Shown: positions 54,169-64,000 of the stretch, piece after piece | Layout: every line of letters starts with the position of its first letter | Position numbering within the stretch: position 1 is the first letter of the stretch | Program-made: the position numbers and the translations under genes | Origin: Cordilura impudica | Taxonomy: Eukaryota; Arthropoda; Insecta; Diptera; Scathophagidae | Reading direction: 5' to 3' | Assembly: GCA_963682025.1 (NCBI GenBank) | Contig: OY821522.1 | Span: 23,250,154 to 23,314,153, forward strand | DNA length: 64,000 nt | Notes under the pieces: generated by a model | Databases searched by the model: none | Seen by the model: only the letters and a program-made list of their open reading frames with translations | What the model was told of the DNA's origin: nothing

Positions 54169-56009
54169 TGTGATGACGAAAGTCAACCAAAAAAAATTCG
54201 TTTTCGCCCACACAAATCCGATATCGCCCAAGAAGGTCTTTTTTTATATTTTTTTTTTTTGAATAATATATTGTAATTTTAAGTAATGGATATATCATAT
54301 AATCAGTATGAAGTAAATCGTTTTTTTAAGTGAATTTTTTTTAACATTAAAAATACACAAGAATACATGTGCTATTTTTTTCCCATTGTTAGTATAAAAA
54401 ACATGTCAAACCGCCTAACATAAGGGACATTGTTTTTGTAGAAAGGAATTTAATATTTTACCATTGGTTAATATACCTCCAACATATTTACTTATTTAAT
54501 TGCATATCTCTCACACATCATACCCACCACACTCTCACACCTACATGCCTACCACACTCTCTCATTTTATGTAGTAAACACAACTGACAATTTGTATATA
54601 TTAAGGGGGAGGGGACAGTAGACAAAAGAAGTTAGTTAGCGAGTAGCCGTCGAGACGATCGTAACAAGTAGCAAGGTAAGTTCTGGTGGATAATAGTGGA
54701 GTGCTGTTCAAGGTCTCCATATTAAGTGAATAAATAAAAAATAAAGAATAATAATAAATTATTTATGAAAGTGTTTTGGAAGTGCTGTACTTGGTCTTCC
54801 ATTGCGTGATTATAACGGAGTGCTGTTCAACGTCTCCCTATAAAATCGCAACACTTGAATAAACAATAAATAATAATAATAAATTATTTATGAAAGTGTT
54901 TTGGAAGTGCTGTACTTGGTCTTCCATAGCGTGATTATAACGGAGTGCTGTTCAAGGTCTCCCTAGAAAAAACCCAACACTTGAATAAATAACAAATAAC
55001 AATAATAAATTATTTATGAAAGTGTTTTGGAAGTGCTGTACTTGGTCTTCCATAGCGTGATTATAACGGAGTGTTTTCAAGTCTCCCTATTAAGCCGCAA
55101 CACTTAAGTAAATACAAAATAACAATATAAATTATTCTCTGCATGTGTTTTGTTTTTTCGGAAGTGCTGTTCCAGGTCTTCCATCGGGTCACGGTAGTGC
55201 TGTTCCAGGTCTACCAGTAAGTTATTTTTATATGATTAAACGGTAGTGCTGTTCCAGGTCTACCAGTAAGTTATTTTTATATGATTAAACGGTGGTGCTG
55301 TTCCGGGTCTACCAGTAACTTTATTTTTTTCGCTAGATAACTAAAGGGAGTGCTGTTCCAGGTCTCCCTATTAGACATTGGTTCGGCGTATCACGGTAGT
55401 GCTGTTCCAGGTTTACCAGTAAGTTTTTTTTATATGGTTAAAAGGTAGTGCTGTTCCGGGTCTACCAGTAACTTTATTTTTTCACTAGATAACTAAAGGG
55501 AGTGCTGTTCCAGATCTCCCTATTAGACATTGGTTCGGCATATCACGGTAGTGATGTTCCAGGTCTACCAATAATTGACGGGAGTGCTGTTCCAGGTCTC
55601 CCTATTAGACATTGGTTCGGCGTATCACGGTAGTGCTGTTCCAGGTCTACCAATAATTGAAGGGAGTGCTGTTCCAGGTCTCCATCGGGTTATGGTAGTG
55701 CTGTCCAAGGTCTACCAGCGCGAAGTATAGAGAGTGCTGTCTCAGGGCCCCTCTATGGTTGGAAGTGCTGCTCCAGGTCCACCCGTTTTTTTTCCTTTAT
55801 ATTCTTTTTACTTTTCCCAAGATATATTTTTATATAATTAAACAAATTAGAATTAGCATCCTCTATTTCTCTTCTCTTAAATAAAAATTGTAATACCACA
55901 ATAAATGCAGGTGTTTTCCTTTGCTCTCTGTCACCGTAAGTATAAATTTCTGTGACGAACCCTACCCCACGAGTTATACCCCAGCAACCAGAGGAAACTC
56001 GTCGTTACA
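54169..56009 (+). repeat. 5' LTR of an Osvaldo-like element (copy 1)
   Basis: 1841 bp, TGTGATGACG...CGTCGTTACA, imperfectly inverted ends. TATATATTA near 54595, a GTAAGT donor-like site at 54676 and AATAAA near 55900 suggest that most of the hairpin array lies in R. Contains about 55 bases near 55920-55972 that are missing from copy 2. Confidence 0.85.
54697..55783. repeat. Array of about 22 co-varying dyads (LTR copy 1)
   Basis: Units of the form arm - TGCTGTTCCAGGT - complementary arm, spaced irregularly. Arms differ between units but stay complementary: TGGAG/CTCCA (54697), TGGAAG/CTTCCA (54777), GGTAG/CTACC (55193), AGGGAG/CTCCCT (55347) and TAGAG/CTCTA (55736). Within the core, CTG and CAG can also pair around TTC. 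Early units have the core variants TGCTGTACTTGGT and TGCTGTTCAAGGT. Confidence 0.85.
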
Positions 56010-56010
56010 G

Positions 56011-56028
56011 TGGCGCCCGAGCAGGGAC
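56011..56028 (+). other. Primer binding site, tRNA-Lys3-like (copy 1)
   Basis: TGGCGCCCGAGCAGGGAC, one base after the LTR. It differs from the site complementary to tRNA-Lys3 at one of 18 positions. Leader follows to 56070 and then stops at the duplication junction. Confidence 0.88.
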
Positions 56029-56247
56029 ATGAGAGCAAAGAAAATAAGAAGAGAGAGGTAGAGAGAAAGAATTCTTCAAAAATTTTATTTGAAAAGAAAA
56101 CAATCATAATACAAAACTTGCGTTTTCCAGCTTAATATTAATTTACTTCTCATTTTTTATGTACCAATTTTGTTCAGTGTTTGTTTTGAAGAAACATTGA
56201 AAACGAAATTATAAATATATGGGAAAAAATATATTTTTGAAATGTTA

Positions 56248-56766
56248 TGGTGTTTTCTTTTCTGAAATAAAATGTTACACCTTTATTATGTATATTTTTA
56301 TAATGTTTTCCTCACACTTTGAAGACGTCTCATTTTAAATGGTCAGAATAGAACATAAAATCACGAAATCGTAACACTTTTTTTCAATAAACTGTTTTCT
56401 GTTGACATTTTTTTTTTTTTTTTGAGTTAACATCAACAAATAATCGAAAGAAGCCAAAGCTATAACAGGAAATATAATATATAAAAATCAAAATGGGCAT
56501 TGAAATGGAAAATTTTTTATTTCTTCACACAAAAACACATTAATAAACAAAACAAATGTCAGCTGTTTTATCGTGCTGTTCTCCCCCTCTGTATTTTGTA
56601 AGTGCGAAAGATGCAATATTTTCACATATTTATAGGGCGATATTTTTAGAAAAGAACACGTTACCCTTTCGCAAGGTTCACATTTTTTTAGAAAAGGACC
56701 CAGTAACAGAAAAAAGTGCGAAATGAAAAAAAAATGCGACATTTTTTGTCAGAAAAGAAAACGCCA
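56248..56766. mobile_element. TTA-type MITE M1, intact (array copy 3)
   Basis: As 49320-49842, flanked by TTA (56245-56247 and 56767-56769). Second uninterrupted version of the Transib target site. Confidence 0.8.
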
Positions 56767-56804
56767 TTAGTTATGAAAAGTTTTAAGTAAAAAAATTAAA
56801 TAAA

Positions 56805-56918
56805 TTATATTAATGATTTGGCCAGTTGCCGCTAAGCAGGTGGCTGTGGATCAACATCACTGCTCTGTCTAATATCTTGGTCATCGTCATCATCATCAGA
56901 AAGGTCGATGATTTCGTC
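56805..56918 (-). pseudogene. Candidate terminal exon of E1 (array copy 3)
   Basis: Same 114-base frame and TGTAG acceptor as 49881-49994, with one synonymous-looking difference near the tail (GCCGCTAAG). Confidence 0.4.
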
Positions 56919-57530
56919 CTACAGACATTTTGGAAATAAAAAAAATCGCTACCTGTGCGGTGGTTGAAAACAAAACAGTTGTTTTACTAATTCCTGATTC
57001 TTGGAACTTCCCTTTTTAATTACATATACCTAAATCGCTATTTATTTAATGGTTTTGGGATTTTTAACGCAAATTATCGACTAAGACCATTTTCTTTTGA
57101 AATGAAATTTATTGAAAAGCTGAGGGGCATATTATAGATCAAACAGAAAGCAGAAAAGACTTAGTTTTGTGGAAAATATTTTCAAAAAGCATGAAAAAAA
57201 AATAATTTTTCCAACATTTTGCTTCATAAGCACCACAAAAATTTTCTAAATCAGTTTTTTAAAAAATTTTAATTGTTGCGCAGGTCTCTAGCAATAATTT
57301 GGCTTTTACAGATTGAAAATATATCAATTAGTCGACGAGTTATAGCCAAAAAACCATATTAACAATTTGCTCAAAATCGGCATTTGACTGCAAAGTTCGA
57401 AGGTCGATTAAAAAAATTCGAACTAACATAAACAAACGCCGCGACACGGGTCTTCTAATTTAGCCTCTATTTTCACCCCTCACTCTCAGAATCGATCTAA
57501 TTTTTGCAAACCTGAATTTGTTCCACAGTG

Positions 57531-58301
57531 TAATTATTCATTGATACTACACGCTACTTTTATCACTCTGCTGACTGCTTTTAGTCTGTTCTGTAGATCA
57601 AAGTCGTTTGGGTTTTTTCTTCTCATATTTAAATTTTTTTCAGTTTTTTTACCACAGTAGAGTGATCTATAGCTTTTCCAACACACAGGACTAAATAAGA
57701 TGTATCGGTTGATGGATAACCAGTTAGATCTATTCTTGGTAAATGTTTGTTTTCAAACCATGTCTCTTGTATGGCAATAATGTTGGGTAGGCGTGGTAAC
57801 ATGTTTACTAAAGTTTTAAATCTATTGAAATTGTTAATTGATGAAATGCTTCTGACATTAAAGGATATTACATTAAATAATGGATAAGAATTATTAACAT
57901 AGTGTTCAAAAATATTTAAATCAAAAAAATATATCTTATTATTATTCATGAGGGGAAAAAATTTAACTAAATGCTTTAAATGAATACATTACTTTAAATT
58001 ACGGTGATAAATACAAATCATTTGCCTCATCCTCTGCTACTGTATTTTGAGATCTTCGAAAAGTAGGCTTTCTTGTGGTTGCTTCATCAACTTCTGCTTC
58101 GCATCTTTTAACTCTAGGCTTAGACATCTCGCTTCTCTTTACAAAAACTCTTCCACGAAATGGGTAAACGGCACGGTAACCAAATTCCTTCAATGGCTTT
58201 GCATATTCCAGTAAGTTTAACGTCTCCTTACTCAGATAGTCATTTACAAAAACTTCCTTTGTGACTTCGTTTTCCATTAACTTCGGTTTTATCGACATCA
58301 T
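57531..58301 (-). pseudogene. Non-LTR ORF1 end and endonuclease remnant (array copy 3)
   Basis: As 50610-51378: ORF1 at 58301-57999, endonuclease from 57949 (FNVRSISSINN, IQETWFENKHL). This copy has one T fewer in a T-run near 57645, so its frame ends earlier (VVKKLKKI*) than in array copy 2. Confidence 0.75.
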
Positions 58302-58429
58302 TTTATCTTTTGAAATTCACCGTTATTTTCAAAACTGTATCTACTGCAGATTACCCACTTGTCGCCACTTATGCCAATGTTTCCCAAAGTGTGGGTCGCC
58401 AAAAATTTTAATATTTATTTTAATATTTA

Positions 58430-58953
58430 TGGTGTTTTCTTTTCTGAAAAAAATTTTACACTTTATAATGTTATATTTTTATAATATTTGCCTAACCCAT
58501 TTAAGATGTTGCATTTTTAATGGTCAGAATAGAACGTAAAATTACAACGCTTCAACATTTTTTAATGAACAGCCGATTTTCTTGACGTTCTCATTCTTGG
58601 ACACCAAAAAAGAGAAAATAAATATAAAAGGACATTGGTGTTTTCCATATTAATAATTTATTTTAAACAAAACAATAAAAATTACGCTTTTCTTTATTTT
58701 TTTGTTTGTTTCTTCACACAAATACACATATATAATCAATACAAATGTCAGCTATTTTATCGTGCGATTCTCCCCTTCTGATATTTTAGAGTGCGAAAAA
58801 TTCACCTTTTTCACATTTTACAGTGCGATAATTTTAGAAAAGAACACGTTATCCTTGCGCAAGGGTGACTTTTTTTAGAAAAGAACACAAGAATAGAAAA
58901 AAAGTGTGAAGTGGGAAAAACGTGTAACATTTTCGCCAGAAAAGAAAACACCA
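58430..58953. mobile_element. TTA-type MITE M2 (array copy 3)
   Basis: TGGTGTTTTCTTTTCTG...AAGAAAACACCA flanked by TTA (58427-58429 and 58954-58956). 524 bp. Confidence 0.8.
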
Positions 58954-59367
58954 TTAGTAGTTTGATTTTAGTTAAGTTGCCCCAATATTTATTTGTATAG
59001 GATTATGTTTATGGCAAAAGCATATTTTTAGGTGTTCGCAAATTTACACTTCTTGGCAATTTTTTGTATTTAAAACGTATTTTGAATAATGCGCGTCATA
59101 GCAACAACTGATTTACATTGAAACATACTCGTACAACTAACAACGAATAACGGACAACCATTCCATAAAAGTTATGTTTCTTCTCGAGTAAGTACTGTTT
59201 TGTGTAGTTAATGAAAAATTATATTTGTTAATAATAGTGTTTCGTTAATAAAAAACTTAATCTAAAATCAAATGTACGTACTTTGTAAATATAGTAATTA
59301 GTATTTCATGTAATAAATAAATGTCTTCAAATCCTTATTGTTAATTTTTTAAAGAGTCATAGCCGCG

Positions 59368-60221
59368 ATGGATAGATGGTTGAAAAAAACTCCTGGACAA
59401 AAGGAAGAAAAGGAAAAAGGAAAACAAAGCACTGTAGAAACCAAAAGAGATAAGAGAAAATTTGGCGAGAATCCTTTAACAAGTATCAAAACAACAAAAC
59501 GTTGGAAAAGAAAATATGGTTCTGAATATCTAAAAATTGGATTTGCATGGAATAGTAAAGAAGATGATCCACGTCCACTGTGTGTTATTTGCCAAGAAAT
59601 TCTTGCTAATGAAAGTATGTGACTTAACAAATTATTACGACATTTTGAAACGAAACATCCAGATTTAAAAAATAAGACAATGGATTATTTTAAAACTAAA
59701 TTACAGGAATTAAATAATTCAAAAAGAGTACTTTCGCACTTCACCAGCATTAGTTGCGAATTGCACAATCTGGTAAACCACACACCATTGGAGATTCATT
59801 AGTACTTCCAGTCATAAAAGATGTTGTTGGAGTTATGTATGGAGAAAAAAGCTTGAATGAAGTTGATTCAATTCCACTTTCGAATAACACAGTTGCTCGT
59901 AGAATTGATGAAATGTCCGAATGGGTAAAAAAACAGCTTATACATAGAATTCAGGTTAGTGGACTTTGAATCAACTGGGTGAGTCAACGGATGTACAAGG
60001 TTAATCCCAGCTAATAGTTTTCATTCGTTTTATATGGAACAAAGAGATTTTTGAAGACAATCACTCGCGGAACTGGTGAAATAATTTTCGATACGCTTGA
60101 CAATTATATAACATTAAAAAAACTTGATTGGAAAAACTGCGTCGGAATATGTAGCGACGGTGCACGAGCAATGTGTGGTAAAAACAATGGTGCTGCTACA
60201 CGCTGTCTTCAAAAATGTCCA
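59368..60221 (+). pseudogene. hAT transposase fragment (ZBED5-like), array copy 3
   Basis: Same content, junction and lesions as 52445-53298 (TGA after LANESM, shift after HRIQVSGL, join to non-LTR sequence after CPNAK). The shared lesions show that this copy and copy 2 were duplicated after inactivation. Confidence 0.8.
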
Positions 60222-60222
60222 A

Positions 60223-60910
60223 ATGCAAAATACCAGCGACACCTTTATACCCCTCATCCAAACTTCTACATATACAGTTCACAACATATACTGTTGCTTC
60301 CTCGATTCCACATCCTTTTCGAAAACCATACTGGAACTCATTAAGTTTTGACTTTGCGTATAATTAGAAATCTGAGTTTGTAAAACTCTCTCAAACACGT
60401 TATCAATAATAGATAATATAGCTATGAGTCTAAACATATTCACAACAGTGACATTTCTTTCTTTAGGGATTGGTACTACTTTGCGTACTTTTAATATATC
60501 AGGATTAGTGTCAGTAACCAGCATACTGTTAAAAATATTTACCGAAAACGGCGTTATTTCATTATTACAATTCAATAATACTTTTGGTGACACATTATCA
60601 TGGCCAGGACTTTTTCCAGATAAATAATATTTATATCATCCGAAATAACCAAATCAAACTGAAAACTGTCATTGTGCTGAATCAAAGTTCTTAATGTATT
60701 ACACGCATCCGCAGGATAATGTTCTATATGCGACCTTAAATCTTTTACAGATTCTATAAAATATTCACTTAAAACTTCCGCTTTCTCAGCATCTTCCACA
60801 ATAGCATCACCATTACCATCCTTAAGTTTAATAGATTTGTTCAAAGTTCTTCCAAGACTGTCGTTAAGAAATTTCCAAATTTTTCTAGGATTGTGCTGAA
60901 TTTCACTCAA
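60223..60910 (-). pseudogene. Non-LTR RT fragment (array copy 3)
   Basis: As 53300-53987. Contains SEIQHNPRKIWKFLNDSLGR and KVRKVVPIPKERNVTVVNMF with the same truncation. Confidence 0.75.
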
Positions 60911-60925
60911 ATTATCTGCATAATA

Positions 60926-61094
60926 AAACTGTGGAACAAATTCAGGTTAGCAAAAGTTAGGTCGATTCTGAGAGCGAGGGGTGAAAATAGAGGCTAAATT
61001 AGAAGACCGTGTCGCGGCGTTTGTTTATGTTAGTTCGATTTTTTTTAATCGACCTTCGAACTTTGCAGTCAAATGCCGATTTTCAGCATATTGT
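60926..61094. mobile_element. E1 left arm fragment (array copy 3)
   Basis: Begins AACTGTGGAACAAATTCAGG after TAATAA (first base of CACTG altered) and ends at CAGCATATTGT where the LTR begins. Confidence 0.65.
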
Positions 61095-62880
61095 TGTGAT
61101 GACGAAAGTCAACCAAAAAAAATTCGTTTTCGCCGACACAAATCCGATATCGCCCAAGAAGGTCTTTTTTTATATTTTTTTTTTGAATAATATATTGTAA
61201 TTTTAAGTAATGGATATATCATATAATCAGTATGAAGTAAATCGTTTTTTTTAAGTGAATTTTTTTTAACATTAAAAATACACAAGAATACATGTGCTAT
61301 TTTTTTCCCATTGTTAGTATAAAAAACATGTCAAACCGCCTAACATAAGGGACATTGTTTTTGTAGAAAGGAATTTAATATTTTACCATTGGTTAATATA
61401 CCTCCAACATATTTACTTATTTAATTGCATATCTCTCACACATCATACCCACCACACTCTCACACCTACATGCCTACCACACTCTCTCATTTTATGTATT
61501 AAACACAACCGACAATTTGTATATATTAAGGGGGAGGGGACAGTAGACAAAAGAAGTTAGTTAGCGAGTAGCCGTCGAGACGATCGTAACAAGTAGCAAG
61601 GTAAGTTCTGGTGGATAATAGTGGAGTGCTGTTCAAGGTCTCCATATTAAGTGAATAAATAAACAATAAAGAATAATAATAAATTATTTATGAAAGTGTT
61701 TTGGAAGTGCTGTACTTGGTCTTCCATTGCGTGATTATAACGGAGTGCTGTTCAACGTCTCCCTATAAAATCGCAACACTTGAATAAACAATAAATAATA
61801 ATAATAAATTATTTATGAAAGTGTTTTGGAAGTGCTGTACTTGGTCTTCCATAGCGTGATTATAACGGAGTGCTGTTCAAGGTCTCCCTAGAAAAAACCC
61901 AACACTTGAATAAATAACAAATAACAATAATAAATTATTTATGAAAGTGTTTTGGAAGTGCTGTACTTGGTCTTCCATAGCGTGATTATAACGGAGTGTT
62001 TTCAAGTCTCCCTATTAAGCCGCAACACTTAAGTAAATACAAAATAACAATATAAATTATTCTCTGCATGTGTTTTGTTTTTTCGGAAGTGCTGTTCCAG
62101 GTCTTCCATCGGGTCACGGTAGTGCTGTTCCAGGTCTACCAGTAAGTTATTTTTATATAATTAAACGGTAGTGCTGTTCCAGGTCTACCAGTAAGTTATT
62201 TTTATATGATTAAACGGTGGTGCTGTTCCGGGTCTACCAGTAACTTTATTTTTTTTCGCTAGATAACTAAAGGGAGTGCTGTTCCAGGTCTCCCTATCAG
62301 ACATTGGTTCGGCGTATCACGGTAGTGCTGTTCCAGGTCTACCAGTAAGTTTTTTTTTTATATGGTTAAAAGGTAGTGCTGTTAAGGGTCTACCAGTAAC
62401 TTTATTTTTTCACTAGATAACTAAAGGGAGTGCTGTTCCAGGTCTCCCTATTAGACATTGGTTCGGCATATCACGGTAGTGATGTTCCAGGTCTACCAAT
62501 AATTGACGGGAGTGCTGTTCCAGGTCTCCCTATTAGACATTGGTTCGGCGTATCACGGTAGTGCTGTTCCAGGTCTACCAATAATTGAAGGGAGTGCTGT
62601 TCCAGGTCTCCATCGGGTTATGGTAGTGCTGTCCAAGGTCTACCAGCGCGAAGTATAGAGAGTGCTGTCTCAGGGCCCCTCTATGGTTGGAAGTGCTGCT
62701 CCAGGTCCACCCGTTTTTTTTCCTTTATATTCTTTTTACTTTTCCCAAGATATATTTTTATATAATTAAACAAATTAGAATTAGCATCCTCTATTTCTCT
62801 TCTCTTAAATAAAAATTGTAATACCACAATAAATGCAGGTGTTTTTATACCCCAGCAACCAGAGGAAACTCGTCGTTACA
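61095..62880 (+). repeat. 5' LTR of the Osvaldo-like element (copy 2)
   Basis: 1786 bp, colinear with 54169-56009. Shorter mainly because about 55 bases before the TACCCCAGCAACC segment are absent (62845). Confidence 0.88.
61622..62711. repeat. Array of about 22 co-varying dyads (LTR copy 2)
   Basis: Same units and order as 54697-55783. A few differences hit the core (GTTAAGGGT near 62380; CAGGTCT for CAGATCT near 62430), while the arms remain complementary. Confidence 0.85.
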
Positions 62881-62881
62881 G

Positions 62882-62899
62882 TGGCGCCCGAGCAGGGAC
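62882..62899 (+). other. Primer binding site, tRNA-Lys3-like (copy 2)
   Basis: TGGCGCCCGAGCAGGGAC, identical to 56011-56028, one base after the LTR end. Confidence 0.88.
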
Positions 62900-63245
62900 A
62901 TGAGAGCAAAGAAAATAAGAAGAGAGAGGTAGAGAGAAAGAATTAGTTTAGACTGAGGTTGTTTTTTTTTCCCCTTTCAATTTTTTTTTATATATAATAA
63001 TTCGTACCACTAGGACAGACGGTCAGTCATAACACAGTCTCAGACGTGAGCAGATATAATTTCTGGAGTATTGCAATTAATTGGTAAATATATAAGTTAT
63101 GTTTATGATAGAGCTATGAAAAAAAGGGGTTTCTTGCTGAATAATCATTATTGATATTAACAAAAAATTTTGTAAAGTAAATTCAGAAAAAAAAAAAAAT
63201 CATACATAGCAACCAAATTCTTATTAAATTATCTGTCGACTAGAA
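62900..63245 (+). other. Leader of the Osvaldo-like element
   Basis: About 345 bases between the primer site and gag, starting ATGAGAGCAAAGAAAATAAG. Purine-rich at first, then AT-rich. The first 45 bases also occur after the other LTR (56029-56070). No open frame. Confidence 0.6.
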
Positions 63246-64000
63246 ATGCTACGAGTTTCATGGGCTTATGGTCTTCGCAAGGAAGATCTGGTAACATACC
63301 TTTCCGAGGTCGGGATCGGAACGTCGGGGAATGTTGAAGAGCTACGCAAGCGGTTCGCACAGTTTCTAGGCGGAGAACATAAGTCGGAAGTGATACAGAG
63401 GTTACTACAGCTACAAGCAAAACACGAACCAGCAACCGGCAGCATGGATGGTAAAACCACCACGCCACAAAAAATACCATCAATTACTATTGCAACAGAA
63501 ATTCCAGAACCTATCAGTGGAGAGCTGGCTCAAACTACACGAGAGACAACAGCCATCTCCCGGACGGAAGAAGTAAAAAGTGCGGCGGATCAGGTACGGA
63601 GATGAGGTATTAAATTTGGAGGAGAACGCGACCCCTTAGAATTCATCGAGAGAATTGAAGAACTGGCGGACATGTATTCTGTCAATAGAAACCTCCTACC
63701 CTTAATGATGCCTGAAGTGCTTACGGGGAAAGCATTGGCTTGGTTCCGAAATAACAGTCGGGGCTGGAATACATGGGTGGAATTTAAGCAAGACTGTCTA
63801 AAATTCTTTCTACCACCAAGATATTTTGAACGACTGGAAGACGAAATTCGAAAACGCCAACAACGGCCCAAAGAATCTTTCAAGACATATATGCTAGCAA
63901 TGCAAAACCTGGTACGACGAACCACCTATACAGAAGTTCAGAAACTAGAGAGGATTTTTCGAAATGCCCTGCCTGAGTACGTGTGGTATATCCGAAGGAA
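63246..64000 (+). pseudogene. gag: gag of the Osvaldo-like element, in-frame stop, runs off the window
   Basis: Gag polyprotein start. Residues 1-45 (WAYGLRKEDLVTYLSEVGIG, VEELRKRFAQFL) look like a SAP-type helix-hairpin motif often found at the N-terminus of such Gag proteins. A polar Thr-rich linker follows. A TGA at 63603-63605 (QVRR*GIKFGG) falls where a Trp is likely, and the same frame then continues to the window end with the capsid core: GGERDPLEFIERIEELADM, LTGKALAWFRNNSRGWNTW, FFLPPRYFERLEDEIRKR and YTEVQKLERIFRNALPEYV. I chose ATG 63246 as the first Met of the frame after the leader. With one stop only, this copy is young or the stop is a sequence error. Confidence 0.82.

Larger units (their letters stand above)
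54003..57530. mobile_element. E1 long-TIR element interrupted by LTR sequence (array copies 2/3)
   Basis: The left arm begins at about 54004 with a damaged CACTGTGG, runs to 54168, is replaced by LTR element sequence (54169-56070), resumes with sequence equal to 49150 onward and ends ...TTCCACAGTG at 57530 before TAA. About 550 bp of the left arm is missing at the duplication junction. Confidence 0.7.
61095..64000 (+). mobile_element. Osvaldo-like LTR retrotransposon, 5' part
   Basis: 5' LTR (61095-62880), tRNA-Lys3-type primer site, about 350 bp of leader and the start of gag, running off the window. Ty3/gypsy Gag type, long LTR and a Lys3 primer fit Osvaldo of Drosophila buzzatii; this is inference from those three traits. 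It is inserted in the left arm of E1. Confidence 0.8.

Noticed and set aside
54055..54276. Open frame across the E1/LTR boundary (also 60981-61190)
   Set aside because: It spans two unrelated elements and is short; no protein similarity recognised.
54697..55783. Regular short repeats resembling a CRISPR array
   Set aside because: Spacing is irregular, spacers are similar AT-rich sequence, arms vary, and the array sits inside a eukaryotic LTR.

Overview
This window is an AT-rich eukaryotic segment made almost wholly of transposable elements nested inside one another. I recognise no host gene, rRNA, tRNA or CRISPR array. The mix (412/mdg1-type and Osvaldo/Ulysses-type LTR elements, DINE-1-like Helentron repeats, Tc1, hAT, Transib, non-LTR elements with an FP-like ORF1) points to an insect, most likely a higher fly (Diptera). 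That is an inference from element types, not from a marker gene.

Layout. 1-4036: 3' part of a decayed 412-like LTR element (+ strand) with its 3' LTR. 4479-8129: two inverted copies of a DINE-1-like repeat; the second sits inside a hAT transposase pseudogene read on the minus strand. 8693-8801: a small Harbinger-type MITE. 9621-22360: a complete 12.7-kb Osvaldo/Ulysses-like LTR element on the minus strand with 2.2-2.3-kb LTRs, a TATA target duplication, gag, protease and pol, broken by a few frameshifts and stops. 22361-27830: more DINE-1-like copies, a non-LTR remnant and an intron-bearing DUF4806-like remnant. 28195-29789: a Tc1 element with a four-site IR/DR end structure. About 29970-38706: a degraded minus-strand LTR element whose LTRs carry 70-bp and 33-bp minisatellites and whose interior holds a decayed RAG1-like Transib copy.

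38707-62945 is a compound repeat: a non-LTR element invaded by a long-TIR DNA element (here called E1), itself invaded by a MITE and by an LTR element, next to a second hAT pseudogene. A 6.9-kb stretch is tandemly duplicated (49150-56070 and 56071-62945), and a third, related but differently rearranged copy lies to its left. In that left copy the MITE was split by a 3.3-kb Transib element (38812-42157) that encodes a nearly intact RAG1-like transposase. It has CACRGTG ends and a perfect 5-bp AGACG duplication, and the two other array copies preserve the uninterrupted site.

The window ends in the gag of an Osvaldo-like LTR element primed by a tRNA-Lys3-type site. Its LTR holds about 22 short dyads whose arms co-vary while the core stays fixed, which looks like a repeated RNA hairpin or a repeated two-fold protein-binding site.

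The three signals most worth follow-up are: (1) the RAG1-like Transib with RSS-like ends and paralogous empty sites; (2) the co-varying dyad array in the LTR; (3) the minisatellite-bearing LTRs of the 30-38 kb element, which put a different repeat array in a comparable transcribed part of an LTR.
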